Source: Streptomyces sp. MspMP-M5 (GTDB lineage Bacteria; Actinomycetota; Actinomycetes; Streptomycetales; Streptomycetaceae). Taken from it: 64,000 nt of DNA. Positions 51,417 through 60,283 of this stretch are shown here, in pieces (the first letter of the stretch is position 1; each line of letters begins with the position of its first letter). The DNA lies in the NCBI RefSeq assembly GCF_000373585.1, contig NZ_KB891929.1:1-64000 (forward strand), in the 5' to 3' direction. The position numbers and the translations under genes are program-made. The notes below the pieces were generated by a model, which made no database searches, had not been told where the DNA came from, and was given only the letters and a program-made list of their open reading frames with translations.

Positions 51417-52861
51417 CGGCCGAGCGCGCGGACGCGCCCCCGGCCGGCACGGGGAGCGCCGGAAGCCGCCCCGGTCCGCCGGCCGGCGCGCTGCCCCGCC
51501 CCGCCGCCCCGGCCGCCCCACCGGTGCCGCCGGCCCCGCCCGTCCTCCCCGCCCGGACCGCACCGCGCCGGGCCGCCCCCGCCCTGCCGGCCGCGGCCGA
51601 CGCCCTGGCCGCCGCCGGCGCCGCCCTCCTCGTGGGCGCCGACCCGGCACTGCTCGCCGGGCTGGTGCCGCTCCTGCTGCTGCTCACCTTCCGCGCCGGG
51701 CACTACCGCCCGAGCCCGGCGCCGGCCGCCCTCGACGAACTGGGGCCGCTGCTCGGCCGGGCCGCCGCCACCTGGTGCGCGGCGGCCGCGGCACTGGCCG
51801 CGCTCCGGCCCGGACAGGCGCTCGGCCCGGTCGCCCTGCCGGCCGCGGTGGCCGCCCAGGCCGTGCTGGCCGCGGCCGGGCGGGCCGTGGTGTACCGGGT
51901 ACGGCGGGCCGCCGCCCGGCGCCGGCCCCGCGCGGCCCTCCTCGTCGGCCCCGAACCGGCCGCCCGGCAGCTGGCCGCGGCGCTGCGGGCGCACCCGGAG
52001 TACGGGCTGTGCCCGGTGGGCGTGGTACCGACCGGTCCGGCCGCCCCGTACACCGACCCGGTGGGCGCGGTGCCGCCGGCGCTCCGCTCGTCCGAGGCGG
52101 TCACCCTCGCCGTCATCCGCCACACCGTCCGCGACGCGGTCTTCCTGCAGCCGCCGCAGAGCGACCCGTACGCCGCGGCGCTGCTCCGCCGGTTCCTCGG
52201 CCAGGGCACGGCCGTCTGGCTGGCCGGCGCCGCCGCGGCCCGCGACGGCCGACCGGCCGGACCGGGCACCGGCCACCTGTGGGGCTTCGCCTGCCGGCCG
52301 TGGGAGACCGCCGGGCCCCGGCCCGGCGGACCCGCCAAGCGGGCCGGGGACCTCGTCCTGGCGGCGGCGGCACTGCTGCTGACGGCGCCGCTGCTGCTCG
52401 GCTGTGCGCTGGCGCTGCGGCTCGCGGACGGGCCCGGTGCGATCCGCCGGCTGGAGCGGCTGGGCCGGGACGGCCGCCGCTTCGCCGTGCTGCGGTTCCG
52501 CACCGCCCGCCCCGGCGCCCGGCCCGGCCGCCTCGGACGGTGGCTGCGCCGCACCTCCCTGGACGGGCTGCCGCAGCTGTGGAACGTGCTGCGCGGCGAC
52601 CTGAGCCTGGTCGGGCCGCACCCCGAACGGCCCGCCCGGGCCGCGGAGTTCGCCCGCCGCCACCCCCAGTACGCGGCCCGGCACCGGATGCCGCCCGGCC
52701 TCACCGGCCTGGCCCAGGTGCACGGGCTGCGCGACGGCGCCCCCGCCGAAGAACGGGCCCGCTTCGACAACCTCTACATCGACGGCGGGTCGCCGGGACT
52801 GGACCTGCGGATCCTGCTGCGGGCCGCGCTCCGGCCGCGGCCGCGCCGGGAGTCCCGATGA
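51413..52861 (+). CDS. Polyprenyl-phosphate sugar-phosphate transferase (WbaP/WcaJ-like), atypical active site
   Basis: Protein of 482 aa, coupled to the upstream GT. The first ~55 residues are Pro/Ala-rich. Four predicted membrane helices and a degenerate Rossmann-like middle (AALLVGPEPAARQL) follow, then the bacterial sugar transferase domain from residue ~305 (KRAGDLVLAAAALLLTAPLL). In the catalytic part the usual TSLDELPQ reads TSLDGLPQLWNVLRGDLSLV. Gly stands where the family has the Glu of the catalytic Asp-Glu pair, and the segment between FRTA and GRWLRR is shortened. It should start glycan assembly on undecaprenyl phosphate, but activity is open to doubt. Confidence 0.87.
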   Translation: MTAERADAPPAGTGSAGSRPGPPAGALPRPAAPAAPPVPPAPPVLPARTAPRRAAPALPAAADALAAAGAALLVGADPALLAGLVPLLLLLTFRAGHYRPSPAPAALDELGPLLGRAAATWCAAAAALAALRPGQALGPVALPAAVAAQAVLAAAGRAVVYRVRRAAARRRPRAALLVGPEPAARQLAAALRAHPEYGLCPVGVVPTGPAAPYTDPVGAVPPALRSSEAVTLAVIRHTVRDAVFLQPPQSDPYAAALLRRFLGQGTAVWLAGAAAARDGRPAGPGTGHLWGFACRPWETAGPRPGGPAKRAGDLVLAAAALLLTAPLLLGCALALRLADGPGAIRRLERLGRDGRRFAVLRFRTARPGARPGRLGRWLRRTSLDGLPQLWNVLRGDLSLVGPHPERPARAAEFARRHPQYAARHRMPPGLTGLAQVHGLRDGAPAEERARFDNLYIDGGSPGLDLRILLRAALRPRPRRESR

Positions 52862-52977
52862 CCGCGCCGGCCGCCCGCACCCCGCCCCCGCCGCACCGCC
52901 GTGCGCCCGCCCCCGACGAGGCCGACCCGGCCGCTGACCAGGCCACCCTGGCCGCTACCCCTGGAGGGATCCGGTGA
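52858..52977 (+). CDS. 39-aa bridging ORF between sugar transferase and second GT
   Basis: ATG at 52858 overlaps the sugar transferase stop, and its stop overlaps the GTG of the next GT gene at 52974. The peptide is Pro/Ala/Asp-rich (MTAPAARTPPPPHRRAPAPD) with no domain. Its end contains the GGAGGG ribosome site of the next gene. It may serve only to carry ribosomes across the gap. Similar doubly overlapping ORFs occur at 45702-45887 and 60195-60368. Confidence 0.4.
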   Translation: MTAPAARTPPPPHRRAPAPDEADPAADQATLAATPGGIR

Positions 52978-54221
52978 AAGTCCTGCACGTCATCACCGGC
53001 CTCGAAGTGGGCGGCGCCGCACAGCAGCTGCGGCTGCTGCTGCGCCGGCTGCCCGCCCACTGCGAGGTCGTCACCCTGACCACCCCCGGCCCGCTCGCCG
53101 AGGCCATCGAGGCGGACGGCACCCCCGTCACCCACCTCGAAATGACCGGCAACCGGGACCTGTCCGTACTCCCCCGCCTGTCCGCCCTGATCCGCGACAC
53201 CGCCCCCGACGTCATCCACACCCACCTCTACCGGGCCTGCGTCTACGGCCGGGTCGCCGCCCGGATGGCCGGCGTCCGCGCGGTCGTCGCCACCGAGCAC
53301 TCGCTGGGCGACGCCGTCATCGAGGGCCGCCGGCTGACCCGCGGCGTCCGCACCCTGTACCGGGCCACCGAGCGGCTGGGCTCGGCGACCGTCGCGGTCT
53401 CCGACACCGTCGCCGCCCGGCTCCGCCGCTGGGGCGTCCCCGAGCGGCGGATCCACGTGGTGCCCAACGGCATCGAGGCGCACCGCTTCGCCTACGACCC
53501 GGCCGCCCGGGCCACCCTCCGGGCCCGGCTCGGCCTGGCGCCCGACACCTTCGTGGTCGGCGGCGCCGGCCGGCTGGTGCCCGGCAAGCGGTTCGACGTC
53601 CTGGTCCGGGCGGTGACCCAGCTGCCCGGCGTCCACCTGCTGCTGGCCGGCGACGGGCCCGAGCTGGAGCCGCTGCGGCGGATGGCCGGGCAGTTCGGCT
53701 CCGGCGACCGCATCCACCTCCTCGGCGCCGACGGCGGCGAGCCCGGACCGGTCCCCGGCGACGGACCGGGCGTCCCCCGCATGCTGTCGGCCATCGACGT
53801 CTTCGTCTCGCCCACCCCCGACCAGGCGTTCGGCCTGGCCGCCCTGGAGGCCCTGGCGTCCGGACTGCACGTCCTCCACGGCAGCTGCCCGGCCGTCGAC
53901 GACCTCCCCGCGGACCAGGCCCCCGGCGCCCGCCGCTTCGGCCACGGCGTCCACGAACTGACCGCCGCGCTCAGGGAGTTGCGACGTACCGAACCGGGCC
54001 GCCTGCCGGTGCCGCCGGTGGTGCACCGCTACGACATCGACCGCAGCGCCCGGGAACTGACGGCCGTCTACGAGCAGGCCCTGGCCGCGGCCCGCCGGAA
54101 CCGTCCGGCACCGGAACCCGCCACCCTGCCCGCCGGCCCGCCGGGACTGCCCCCGGGCTTCTCGCTGCCCGACCCCTCCCCGGCGCCGGCCCCGGACGGG
54201 CACTCGCTCTCCCAGCGCTGA
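52974..54221 (+). CDS. Glycosyltransferase family 4, second of the cluster
   Basis: Protein of 415 aa, GTG at 52974 after GGAGGGATCC. N-terminal KVLHVITGLEVGGAAQQLRL, then IHTHLYRACVYGR and ATEHSLGD. The C-terminal domain has GAGRLVPGKRFDVLVRAV near residue 200 and QAFGLAALEALASG near 295. The first Glu of the usual EX7E is Gln here. The last ~40 residues are Pro-rich and probably disordered. Cytoplasmic; acts in the same glycan pathway as the two preceding genes. A very strong hairpin follows. Confidence 0.9.
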   Translation: MKVLHVITGLEVGGAAQQLRLLLRRLPAHCEVVTLTTPGPLAEAIEADGTPVTHLEMTGNRDLSVLPRLSALIRDTAPDVIHTHLYRACVYGRVAARMAGVRAVVATEHSLGDAVIEGRRLTRGVRTLYRATERLGSATVAVSDTVAARLRRWGVPERRIHVVPNGIEAHRFAYDPAARATLRARLGLAPDTFVVGGAGRLVPGKRFDVLVRAVTQLPGVHLLLAGDGPELEPLRRMAGQFGSGDRIHLLGADGGEPGPVPGDGPGVPRMLSAIDVFVSPTPDQAFGLAALEALASGLHVLHGSCPAVDDLPADQAPGARRFGHGVHELTAALRELRRTEPGRLPVPPVVHRYDIDRSARELTAVYEQALAAARRNRPAPEPATLPAGPPGLPPGFSLPDPSPAPAPDGHSLSQR

Positions 54222-54238
54222 CCGGCCGGCAGCGGTGC

Positions 54239-54275
54239 GCGGCGGCGGGACGGCCCCGGGCCGTCCCGCCGCCGC
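54239..54275. terminator. Very strong palindromic hairpin ending the polysaccharide operon
   Basis: 54239-54256 (GCGGCGGCGGGACGGCCC) is the exact reverse complement of 54258-54275, with C54257 at the centre. In practice this gives a stem of about 16 bp. It lies between convergent stops. Confidence 0.85.
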
Positions 54276-54294
54276 GTGTCACACCACCGCCGCC

Positions 54295-54747
54295 TCACTG
54301 GCAGCGGTCGACCGCCTCGATCGTGCGGGCCGCCTCGCCCAGCGCCGCCCGCAGCACCACCGGGTCGGTGGCGTCGGCGTAGGCCCCCTCCGGCGGCACC
54401 AGCCAGCCGGTCCCCTGCACCGGCGGCTCCGGCACCGGCCCGCCGTCCGGCCCGGCCAGGGAGATCCCGCGCCCCGAGGTCTGCGTGCAGGCGCTGCCCG
54501 GCACGTCCCAGCCGTCGGCCGTCCCCGGCGGGACCAGGAAGCCGAGGGTGTCGCAGGCACCGTCGTGCAGGACCGGGCCGACGCCGTCCCGCAGCCGCAG
54601 GATGTCCACCGCCTCCAGCCCCTGCCGGGCCGGGACCGTGACCAGGTCACAGGGCCGGGCGACGCTCCCCGGGGCGGTGCGCCCCTCGCGGGCCGCGGCC
54701 CGGCCCGCGGACTCCTTGCCGCCCCTGCTGACGCCGGTCTCCCACAC
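54295..54747 (-). CDS. Small primase/polymerase-related protein (putative)
   Basis: Protein of 150 aa if started at GTG 54747, which has GGAGGAGGGG 6 nt upstream; a longer start at 54777 adds 10 residues. By eye it shares the layout of the 266-aa protein at 62363-63163: PCDLVTVPA, GVGPVLHDG, FLVPPGTADGW, GTGWLVPPEG and a C-terminal VLRAALGEAARTI. That matches the N-terminal PrimPol-like domain labelled bifunctional DNA primase/polymerase in Streptomyces. No acidic catalytic triad is obvious, so enzymatic activity is doubtful. Convergent with the GT operon, divergent from the next regulator. Confidence 0.65.
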   Translation of the reverse strand: MWETGVSRGGKESAGRAAAREGRTAPGSVARPCDLVTVPARQGLEAVDILRLRDGVGPVLHDGACDTLGFLVPPGTADGWDVPGSACTQTSGRGISLAGPDGGPVPEPPVQGTGWLVPPEGAYADATDPVVLRAALGEAARTIEAVDRCQ

Positions 54748-55047
54748 GGAGAACCCCTCCTCCTGCACGCGCCACACCCTTTACACCGACTTCAACGGAG
54801 AAACGCGTCAACAGCTACGGCGGCGGAACGCTGCAAAGGATGGCACTTCATGGCGGATCGCGGGTGAGATATTCCGGTTTGTAGCCAAACTCAGGGTGGC
54901 GGAGCCGTCACAGCCGGTACCGTCGTCCCGCCGCACCGCCAGGACGCGGCAAGGTCACACGATGGCACGGAGGAGGGCCTGCCGGTGGATCGGGGTCGGA
55001 CCCGGCCGTGAACACCGGGCGGGCCCTGGGGCACGGAGAGGTCCGCC

Positions 55048-56481
55048 ATGACGTCGCAAGCTCAGCGTTCAGCGTCGTCCCGCACCGTATCCGCCCGCCC
55101 GAACTCCGCCTTCCGACAGCTGCGCGGCCGGCTGTCGCCCGGCGAGTTCGCGGCGGCGGTCCGACGGGCCGCCCGTGAGATCGGCGAGCAGGTCTCGTGC
55201 GACGCCCGCTATGTGGGCCGCGTCGAGTCCGGGGAGATCCGGTGCCCGAACTACGCCTACGAACGGGTGTTCCGGCACATGTTCCCCGGGCTGACGCTGC
55301 CCGACATGGGGTTCGAGCCGCGGGAGACGGTACGCGGACGGGGGGCGCGTACCGACGGCGCCGCGTCCCTGGCGACCGACCCCGACCACCGCGATACCCG
55401 TATCCAGAACTGCGAGGAGAGCGACGTGCTACGTCGCGCGTTCATCACCGGCGGCCCGGCTGCCGCCCTGGGCCTGGCCGGCCTCTGTCCCCCGGCGCAC
55501 GCACCGTTCCCCCCGTCGGCGGCCGTGCCCGGACCCCGTACCGCACCCGGCGCCCGGGCCGGCGCCACCGAGGCCACCGCCGTCGAGGAAGCCGTCCGCC
55601 GGATCCGCCTGCTCGACGACCGGCACGGCGCCGACGGCCTCTACCACCGCGCCGTCCAACCCCTGCGCGCCGCCTACGAACTGCTCGACGCCGGCGTCCA
55701 ACGCCGCGCCGTCTACGACCGGCTGCACACCGGCGCCGGCGAACTCGCCATCTCCGTCGGCTGGTTGGCGCACGACTCCGGCCGCTTCGACGACGCCCGC
55801 TCGCACTACGCCGAGGCGCTGTCCACCGCCCGGGTCTGCGGCGACGCCGCGCTGGAGGCCCACGCGTTCTGCAACACCGCCTTCCTGGCCCGCGACGCCG
55901 GCCGACCGCGCGAGGCCGTACGGGCCGCGCAGGCCGCCCAGCAGGCCGCCAAACGGCTCGGCTCGCCGCGGCTGCGGTCGCTGCTGGCGCTGCGCGAGGC
56001 CGGCGGCTGGGCCGGGCTCGGCGACCGCACCGGCTGCACCCAGGCCCTGACCCGCGCCGAGCGGCTCTTCGCCGCCGGCCCCGGCGACCACGACCCCGAG
56101 TGGATGAGCTTCTACGGCGAGGCCGAACTCGCCGGCCTCACGGCGCAGTGCTGGGCGGCGCTGGGCGAGCACGGGCGCGCGGCGGACCACGCCCGGCACG
56201 CGGTGGCCCGGCAGGACCCGCACTTCACCCGCAACATCGCGCTGTTCAGCACCGAGCTGGCCGGCAACCTCGCGGCCGGCGGCGCCGCCGAGGAGGCCGC
56301 CGCGGCCGCCCTGCGCACCCTCGGCCTGCTGGAACAGGTCCGCTCGGCCCGGATCCGGACGATGCTGGACGGCGTCGCGGCCGCGCTCCGCCCGTACCGC
56401 AGCTGCGGCCCGGTCGCCGAATTCCTGCGGCGGCACCGGGCGGCCGCAGCGAGCGGGCCCACCGGACGCCGGCCGGCCTGA
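55048..56481 (+). CDS. HTH/TPR-like regulator (NsdA-type family)
   Basis: Protein of 477 aa, ATG at 55048 with GGAGAGG upstream. The N-terminal region (FRQLRGRLSPGEFAAAVRRA, DARYVGRVESGEIRCPNYAY) is an HTH-like domain of the kind found in Streptomyces Tat-signal-labelled regulators. Next come LRRAFITGGPAAALGLAGL, a twin-Arg-like hydrophobic stretch in mid-protein, and ~300 residues of helical repeats. Such proteins regulate antibiotic or developmental genes. It is full length and single in its transcript. The 270-nt gap before it holds its promoter and that of the divergent small gene, with no clear motif. Confidence 0.82.
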   Translation: MTSQAQRSASSRTVSARPNSAFRQLRGRLSPGEFAAAVRRAAREIGEQVSCDARYVGRVESGEIRCPNYAYERVFRHMFPGLTLPDMGFEPRETVRGRGARTDGAASLATDPDHRDTRIQNCEESDVLRRAFITGGPAAALGLAGLCPPAHAPFPPSAAVPGPRTAPGARAGATEATAVEEAVRRIRLLDDRHGADGLYHRAVQPLRAAYELLDAGVQRRAVYDRLHTGAGELAISVGWLAHDSGRFDDARSHYAEALSTARVCGDAALEAHAFCNTAFLARDAGRPREAVRAAQAAQQAAKRLGSPRLRSLLALREAGGWAGLGDRTGCTQALTRAERLFAAGPGDHDPEWMSFYGEAELAGLTAQCWAALGEHGRAADHARHAVARQDPHFTRNIALFSTELAGNLAAGGAAEEAAAAALRTLGLLEQVRSARIRTMLDGVAAALRPYRSCGPVAEFLRRHRAAAASGPTGRRPA

Positions 56482-56524
56482 ATCCCGGGGCGGCGGCCAC
56501 GCCCCCGCCGGGTGCGTCGCCGGC

Positions 56525-57118
56525 TCAGTCCAGGTGGCCGGTCTCGTTCCAGCTCTCCACGGCCGGCTCGCCGTAGGCCCAGCCGAGCACCGACAGCGAC
56601 GTCGGCGCCAGCCGGAGCCGCGCCGCGAAGGAGACGTCCAGGCCCAGCCAGCGCGCGCCCAGCACCCGCAGGATGTGGCCGTGCGCGAAGACCAGCACAT
56701 CGCGGTCGGCCGAGCGCGCCCAGTCGACCACCGCGTCGGCCCGCGCCGAGACCTCGGCGAGCGTCTCGCCCGCCGGCACCCCGTCCCGCCAGATCAGCCA
56801 GTCCGGCCGGTCCGCCTTGATCTGCGCCGGCGTCAGCCCCTCGTACGCGCCGTAGTCGACCTCCAGCAGCGCGTCCCACTCCTCGGCCCGCTCCCCGAAA
56901 CCCGCCAGCTCGCAGGTCTCCTTGGCGCGCACCAGGGGGCTGGTGCGGACCTCGACGCCCGGCAGGCCGTCGAAGGGGGCGCGGTGCAGCCGCTCGCCCA
57001 GCAGCTTGGCGCCCCGCCTCCCCTCGTCCAGCAGGGGGATGTCGGTGCGTCCGGTGTGCCGGCCGGAGACGGACCACTCCGTCTGTCCGTGCCGGGCCAG
57101 AAATATGCGCGGTGCCAT
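56525..57118 (-). CDS. Histidine phosphatase (phosphoglycerate mutase-like)
   Basis: Protein of 197 aa, ATG at 57118 with GAGAGG upstream. The catalytic RHG motif is at the N-terminus (IFLARHGQTEWSVSGRHTG). The second Arg is in VRTSPLVRAKETCEL, Glu in LLEVDYGAYEGLTP, and the second His in VFAHGHILRVLGARWL. It is a broad-specificity phosphomonoesterase type; substrate unknown. The ORF continues far upstream as an open shadow. Divergent from the nuclease module across 174 nt. Confidence 0.92.
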   Translation of the reverse strand: MAPRIFLARHGQTEWSVSGRHTGRTDIPLLDEGRRGAKLLGERLHRAPFDGLPGVEVRTSPLVRAKETCELAGFGERAEEWDALLEVDYGAYEGLTPAQIKADRPDWLIWRDGVPAGETLAEVSARADAVVDWARSADRDVLVFAHGHILRVLGARWLGLDVSFAARLRLAPTSLSVLGWAYGEPAVESWNETGHLD

Positions 57119-57292
57119 GGGTCGTACCTCTCGCCGGGATCGATGCCGGCTTCTCGTCGTGCTTGGCTGGGCGCGGGCGGCGCTGACCGCGGCCCCTCCA
57201 TCATCGCGCACCCGTCGCGGAGCCCGCCGGGGCCTCGCGCGGGCTCGGGGGACCGTGCCCGGACCGGGGCCCCGGATGCCAGACTTCGGCAG

Positions 57293-58603
57293 GTGAACGT
57301 TTCCCGCGAAAGCCGGCCCGCGGCGGCCACGACGAACGTCCCCGGTCTGCGGCAGCGCCTGACCGAACTGCGCGGCCCCGGCGTGCGCCCCCGGTCGCTG
57401 GACGCCCGCGCACTCGCCGCGCTCGCCGCCAACCCCGGCTGCCGACGCCGGGCACTCCTGGGCGGTGCGGGCGTCGACAAGGGCGCGCTGGCCCGCGCGC
57501 TCGGCTCGCCCGCCGCCTACGGCCAGTCGCAGTTCGCCCTGGCCCGCGGCAACTCCTTCGAGGCGCGGGTGAAGGCCGACGGCGGCACGGAACTGCTGCG
57601 GCTGCTGTGCGAGCGGCTCGCACCGGGCACCGCCGTCCCGGAGCACGACGCGGTGGCCCGCCCAGACCTGTCCGCGGCCGGGCCCGAGGGCCGGGCGGCC
57701 CGCACCGCGCTGGCACTGCGCGAGGCGGCCGCCGCCGGCGGCTGGGCGCTGCTGGACCACCCGCTGCTGGCCATGGACGTCGCCGGCTCCCCCGCCTACG
57801 TCGAGCCGGACGCCGTGGTGGTGCACCCGGACGGCACCTGGACCGTCGTCGAGATCAAGTCCTTCCCCCTGATCGACGGCGCCGCGGACGCCGCCAAGGT
57901 GGGCGCCGCGGCCCGGCAGGCTGCCGTGTACGTCCTCGCCCTGGAGGCGGTCGCGGCGCACGCCGCGGCGCACACCGGCCGCCCCGTCCGGGTCCGCGAC
58001 CGGATACTGCTGGTCTGCCCCAAGGACTTCTCCAACCTCCCCACCGCCGCCCCCGTCGACGTCCGCAAGCAGCTCGCCACCACCCGCCGCCAGCTGGCCC
58101 GGCTCACCCGCGTCGAGGAGATCGCCGCCGCACTCCCCGCGGGCACCACCTTCGACCTCCGGCTCGCCGACGACGGCCGGACCGCGACCCGCCCGGCCCC
58201 GGAACTGGCCGAGGCCGTCGAAGCGGTCCCCGCCGCCTACGCACCCGAGTGCCTGGCCGCCTGCGAACTGGCCTTCCACTGCCGCCAACGGGCCCGCCAG
58301 GAGGGCGCGGTGGAGACCCTGGGCCGCTCCGTACGGGGCGAGCTGGGCGGACTGCGCACCATCGAGGAGGCCCTGGCGGCCGCCGCCGGCGCACCGGAGG
58401 CCGACCCCGGCGACCCCGCCGTCCAGGCCCTCCGCACCGCCGCCGCACTGCGCGCCGAGGCCCTCTCCGGCGCCACACCTCCCGGTGCAAGCACCGTTCC
58501 CCAAGCTCTCAACTCCGTTCGAGCAGGGGAGGCCCCATTCACCGGAGCGGCTGACGCCGCGGCCCCGCCCGCGCCCCGGGACGGGAAGGGGAAGGACGCA
58601 TGA
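57293..58603 (+). CDS. PD-(D/E)XK nuclease with Cas4/AddB-like Fe-S cysteine pattern
   Basis: Protein of 436 aa; GTG at 57293 (MNVSRESRPA), ribosome site weak. RecB-family nuclease motifs are in order: GNSFEARVK with Glu90, YVEPDAVVV with Asp173, VVEIKSF with Glu187 and Lys189, and RQAAVY with Gln209 and Tyr213. Cysteines at 50 (NPGCRRRALL) and at 320, 324 and 330 (PECLAACELAFHCRQ) flank the fold, as the iron-sulphur staple does in Cas4 and AddB. The C-terminal ~100 residues are Ala-rich. Coupled by ATGA to an uncharacterised gene and then an SF1 helicase, so it probably forms a nuclease-helicase complex for DNA repair or defence. The cluster assignment is inference. Confidence 0.85.
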   Translation: MNVSRESRPAAATTNVPGLRQRLTELRGPGVRPRSLDARALAALAANPGCRRRALLGGAGVDKGALARALGSPAAYGQSQFALARGNSFEARVKADGGTELLRLLCERLAPGTAVPEHDAVARPDLSAAGPEGRAARTALALREAAAAGGWALLDHPLLAMDVAGSPAYVEPDAVVVHPDGTWTVVEIKSFPLIDGAADAAKVGAAARQAAVYVLALEAVAAHAAAHTGRPVRVRDRILLVCPKDFSNLPTAAPVDVRKQLATTRRQLARLTRVEEIAAALPAGTTFDLRLADDGRTATRPAPELAEAVEAVPAAYAPECLAACELAFHCRQRARQEGAVETLGRSVRGELGGLRTIEEALAAAAGAPEADPGDPAVQALRTAAALRAEALSGATPPGASTVPQALNSVRAGEAPFTGAADAAAPPAPRDGKGKDA

Positions 58604-60198
58604 CGCTCATCGAGACACTGGCCCGGATGGAGGCGGTGGCCGCCGGCCGCGCCCGGCCGCTGACCACGGTCCGCCACCGCCACCTCGCCGAACACCCGCT
58701 GGTCCTCGTCCCGTTGACCACCGCCGGCGAGGCCGGCGCCCCGCTGGGCGCACTCGTCGGCACCGACCGGGAGAAGCCCCTGCTGCTGACCGTCCCCCAG
58801 CCCCGCGACCGCGACCTGCGGTTCGCCTTCCTCGCCGACCTGGCCGAGGCGGTGCTGCCCTACGTGGAGGGCTTCGCCGACGACGTCGAGTACGAGGAGC
58901 GCAAGGAGACCGACGCCGAGACCGGCAAGAAGGTCCCGGTGCAGGTCGAACTGTGCACGGACGCCCCGCAGTTGATCGTGCCCAGCGCCGCCGGCGTCGA
59001 GTACGTCCGGCTGCTGGGCCGCTCGATGCGGTTCCGGCGGACGGCCGAACAGGACCCGGAGACGCCCCACCCGGCGCCGCCGCACGTCCCGCTGCTGGGC
59101 CGCTGGTTCACCCACCTCGGCGAGCGCGCCCGGGTGCCGGGCGCCTGCCTGCTGCAGTCCATGACGGGCCTGCTGACCCGCCACTGGGCGACCGGCCAGA
59201 GCGCCCTGGAGGACCAGCACCTGGGCGCACTCCTCGCCTGGATCATGCCCACCCGTCACCCGACCTCCACCCCCGGAAGTCGGCGCGACGCGCCGGCGCT
59301 TCAACGCGTCCCGGCCCAGGAGGCCGCCGCGTTCGCCGAGGCAGCCCGCGACGCGGACGGCCAACTGCACTGCCCGCCCGCCGGCCCCGCCACCGACCCG
59401 GCCTTCGACAACCGGCTGCTGGCCCCCGCCATGGCCCGCCACGACGCCGGACTGCCCGGCGCCGCGGAAGAGATCCGCGCCCTCGTCGAGAGCCGGCTGC
59501 GGCCCACCTGGGACGCCGTCTGGCAGGGCCTCGACCTGCTCCGCGCGCTCCCCGAGGGCGCCCGCGTCCCCGACCGGTGGAAGCGCGACCGCTGGTCGTA
59601 CACCGCCCACCGCGACCGGATCCGCGCCGGGGAACCCCCGCAGCCCACCCGGGACGACGCGGTCACCGCCGCCCGGAAACTCGCCTCCCGCGAGGCCGCA
59701 CAGGCCCAACTCTACGCCCAGGAAGCCCTGGACGACCCCCTGGTGATGGCCGCCCGGCGGCTGGCCGGCGAGGCGCTGCAGGGCACGGTCACCGCCGTCG
59801 AGCCGGCGTTCTCCGAGGGCGCCCGGCCGATGCCGCGCCCCCTGGTGACCCTGCGCACCGGCGACCGCCCCGCACTGGACGAGGGCGTTCGGCTCCACCG
59901 CGCGCTCGCCGACGGCCGCACCCAGACCGCCGAGTTCGTCGCCCACGCCGACGACGACCCGGGCGCGCCGGTGCTCCGGCTCACCGGCGGCATGGGCCGC
60001 GCCCGCACCCCCGAACCGGGCACGGTCCCGGAACCCGGTGACACCGTGTGCTGGACCCTCTTCGCCCACGCCCCGCGCGGCGGCCCCGCCCTCCCGGAAC
60101 CGGAGGACACCCCCTGGACACACGGCGGCCCGCCGGCCGTCACCGACGACGCGCCACCACCGGCCGCGGACGCGGTGACCGCGGAGGACTTCCTGTGA
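58600..60198 (+). CDS. Uncharacterised 532-aa protein of the nuclease-helicase module
   Basis: ATG at 58600 overlaps the nuclease stop. No domain recognised. The first ~170 residues look alpha/beta (LVLVPLTTAGEAGAPLGALV, LRFAFLADLAEAVLPYVEGF). The middle (residues ~170-400) is helical and charged with many Arg and Trp, and a late beta segment (GTVTAVEPAFSEGARPMPRP) may be an OB-like nucleic-acid-binding part. The acidic tail ends AVTAEDFL. Its fixed place between a nuclease and a helicase suggests a subunit that links or regulates them. Beyond that I cannot assign a function. Confidence 0.72.
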   Translation: MTLIETLARMEAVAAGRARPLTTVRHRHLAEHPLVLVPLTTAGEAGAPLGALVGTDREKPLLLTVPQPRDRDLRFAFLADLAEAVLPYVEGFADDVEYEERKETDAETGKKVPVQVELCTDAPQLIVPSAAGVEYVRLLGRSMRFRRTAEQDPETPHPAPPHVPLLGRWFTHLGERARVPGACLLQSMTGLLTRHWATGQSALEDQHLGALLAWIMPTRHPTSTPGSRRDAPALQRVPAQEAAAFAEAARDADGQLHCPPAGPATDPAFDNRLLAPAMARHDAGLPGAAEEIRALVESRLRPTWDAVWQGLDLLRALPEGARVPDRWKRDRWSYTAHRDRIRAGEPPQPTRDDAVTAARKLASREAAQAQLYAQEALDDPLVMAARRLAGEALQGTVTAVEPAFSEGARPMPRPLVTLRTGDRPALDEGVRLHRALADGRTQTAEFVAHADDDPGAPVLRLTGGMGRARTPEPGTVPEPGDTVCWTLFAHAPRGGPALPEPEDTPWTHGGPPAVTDDAPPPAADAVTAEDFL

Positions 60199-60283
60199 GG
60201 AGCGGGCCTCCCGTGAGGGGCGGGCCCTCCGTGACGGGCGGGCCTCCCGTGCGGAGCCGGCTTCTCGTGACGGGCGGGCTCCG
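60194..60283. repeat. Five degenerate tandem 18-bp repeats
   Basis: Units at 60194-60211, 60212-60229, 60230-60247, 60248-60265 and 60266-60283 follow the pattern CGTGAGGGGCGGGCCTCC with a few changes each. The period is 18 bp, so a translating frame keeps phase and gives a hexapeptide repeat (VRGGPS, VTGGPP and variants). It lies between the 532-aa gene and the helicase gene. Confidence 0.88.

Noticed and set aside
49022..52723. 1233-codon minus-strand frame over the polysaccharide genes
   Set aside because: Low-complexity shadow across several genes with clear GT and sugar-transferase motifs on the plus strand.
60194..60283. CRISPR-like array
   Set aside because: Units are directly abutting 18-bp degenerate repeats with no unique spacers and no cas genes; the linked nuclease is Cas4-like only in fold.
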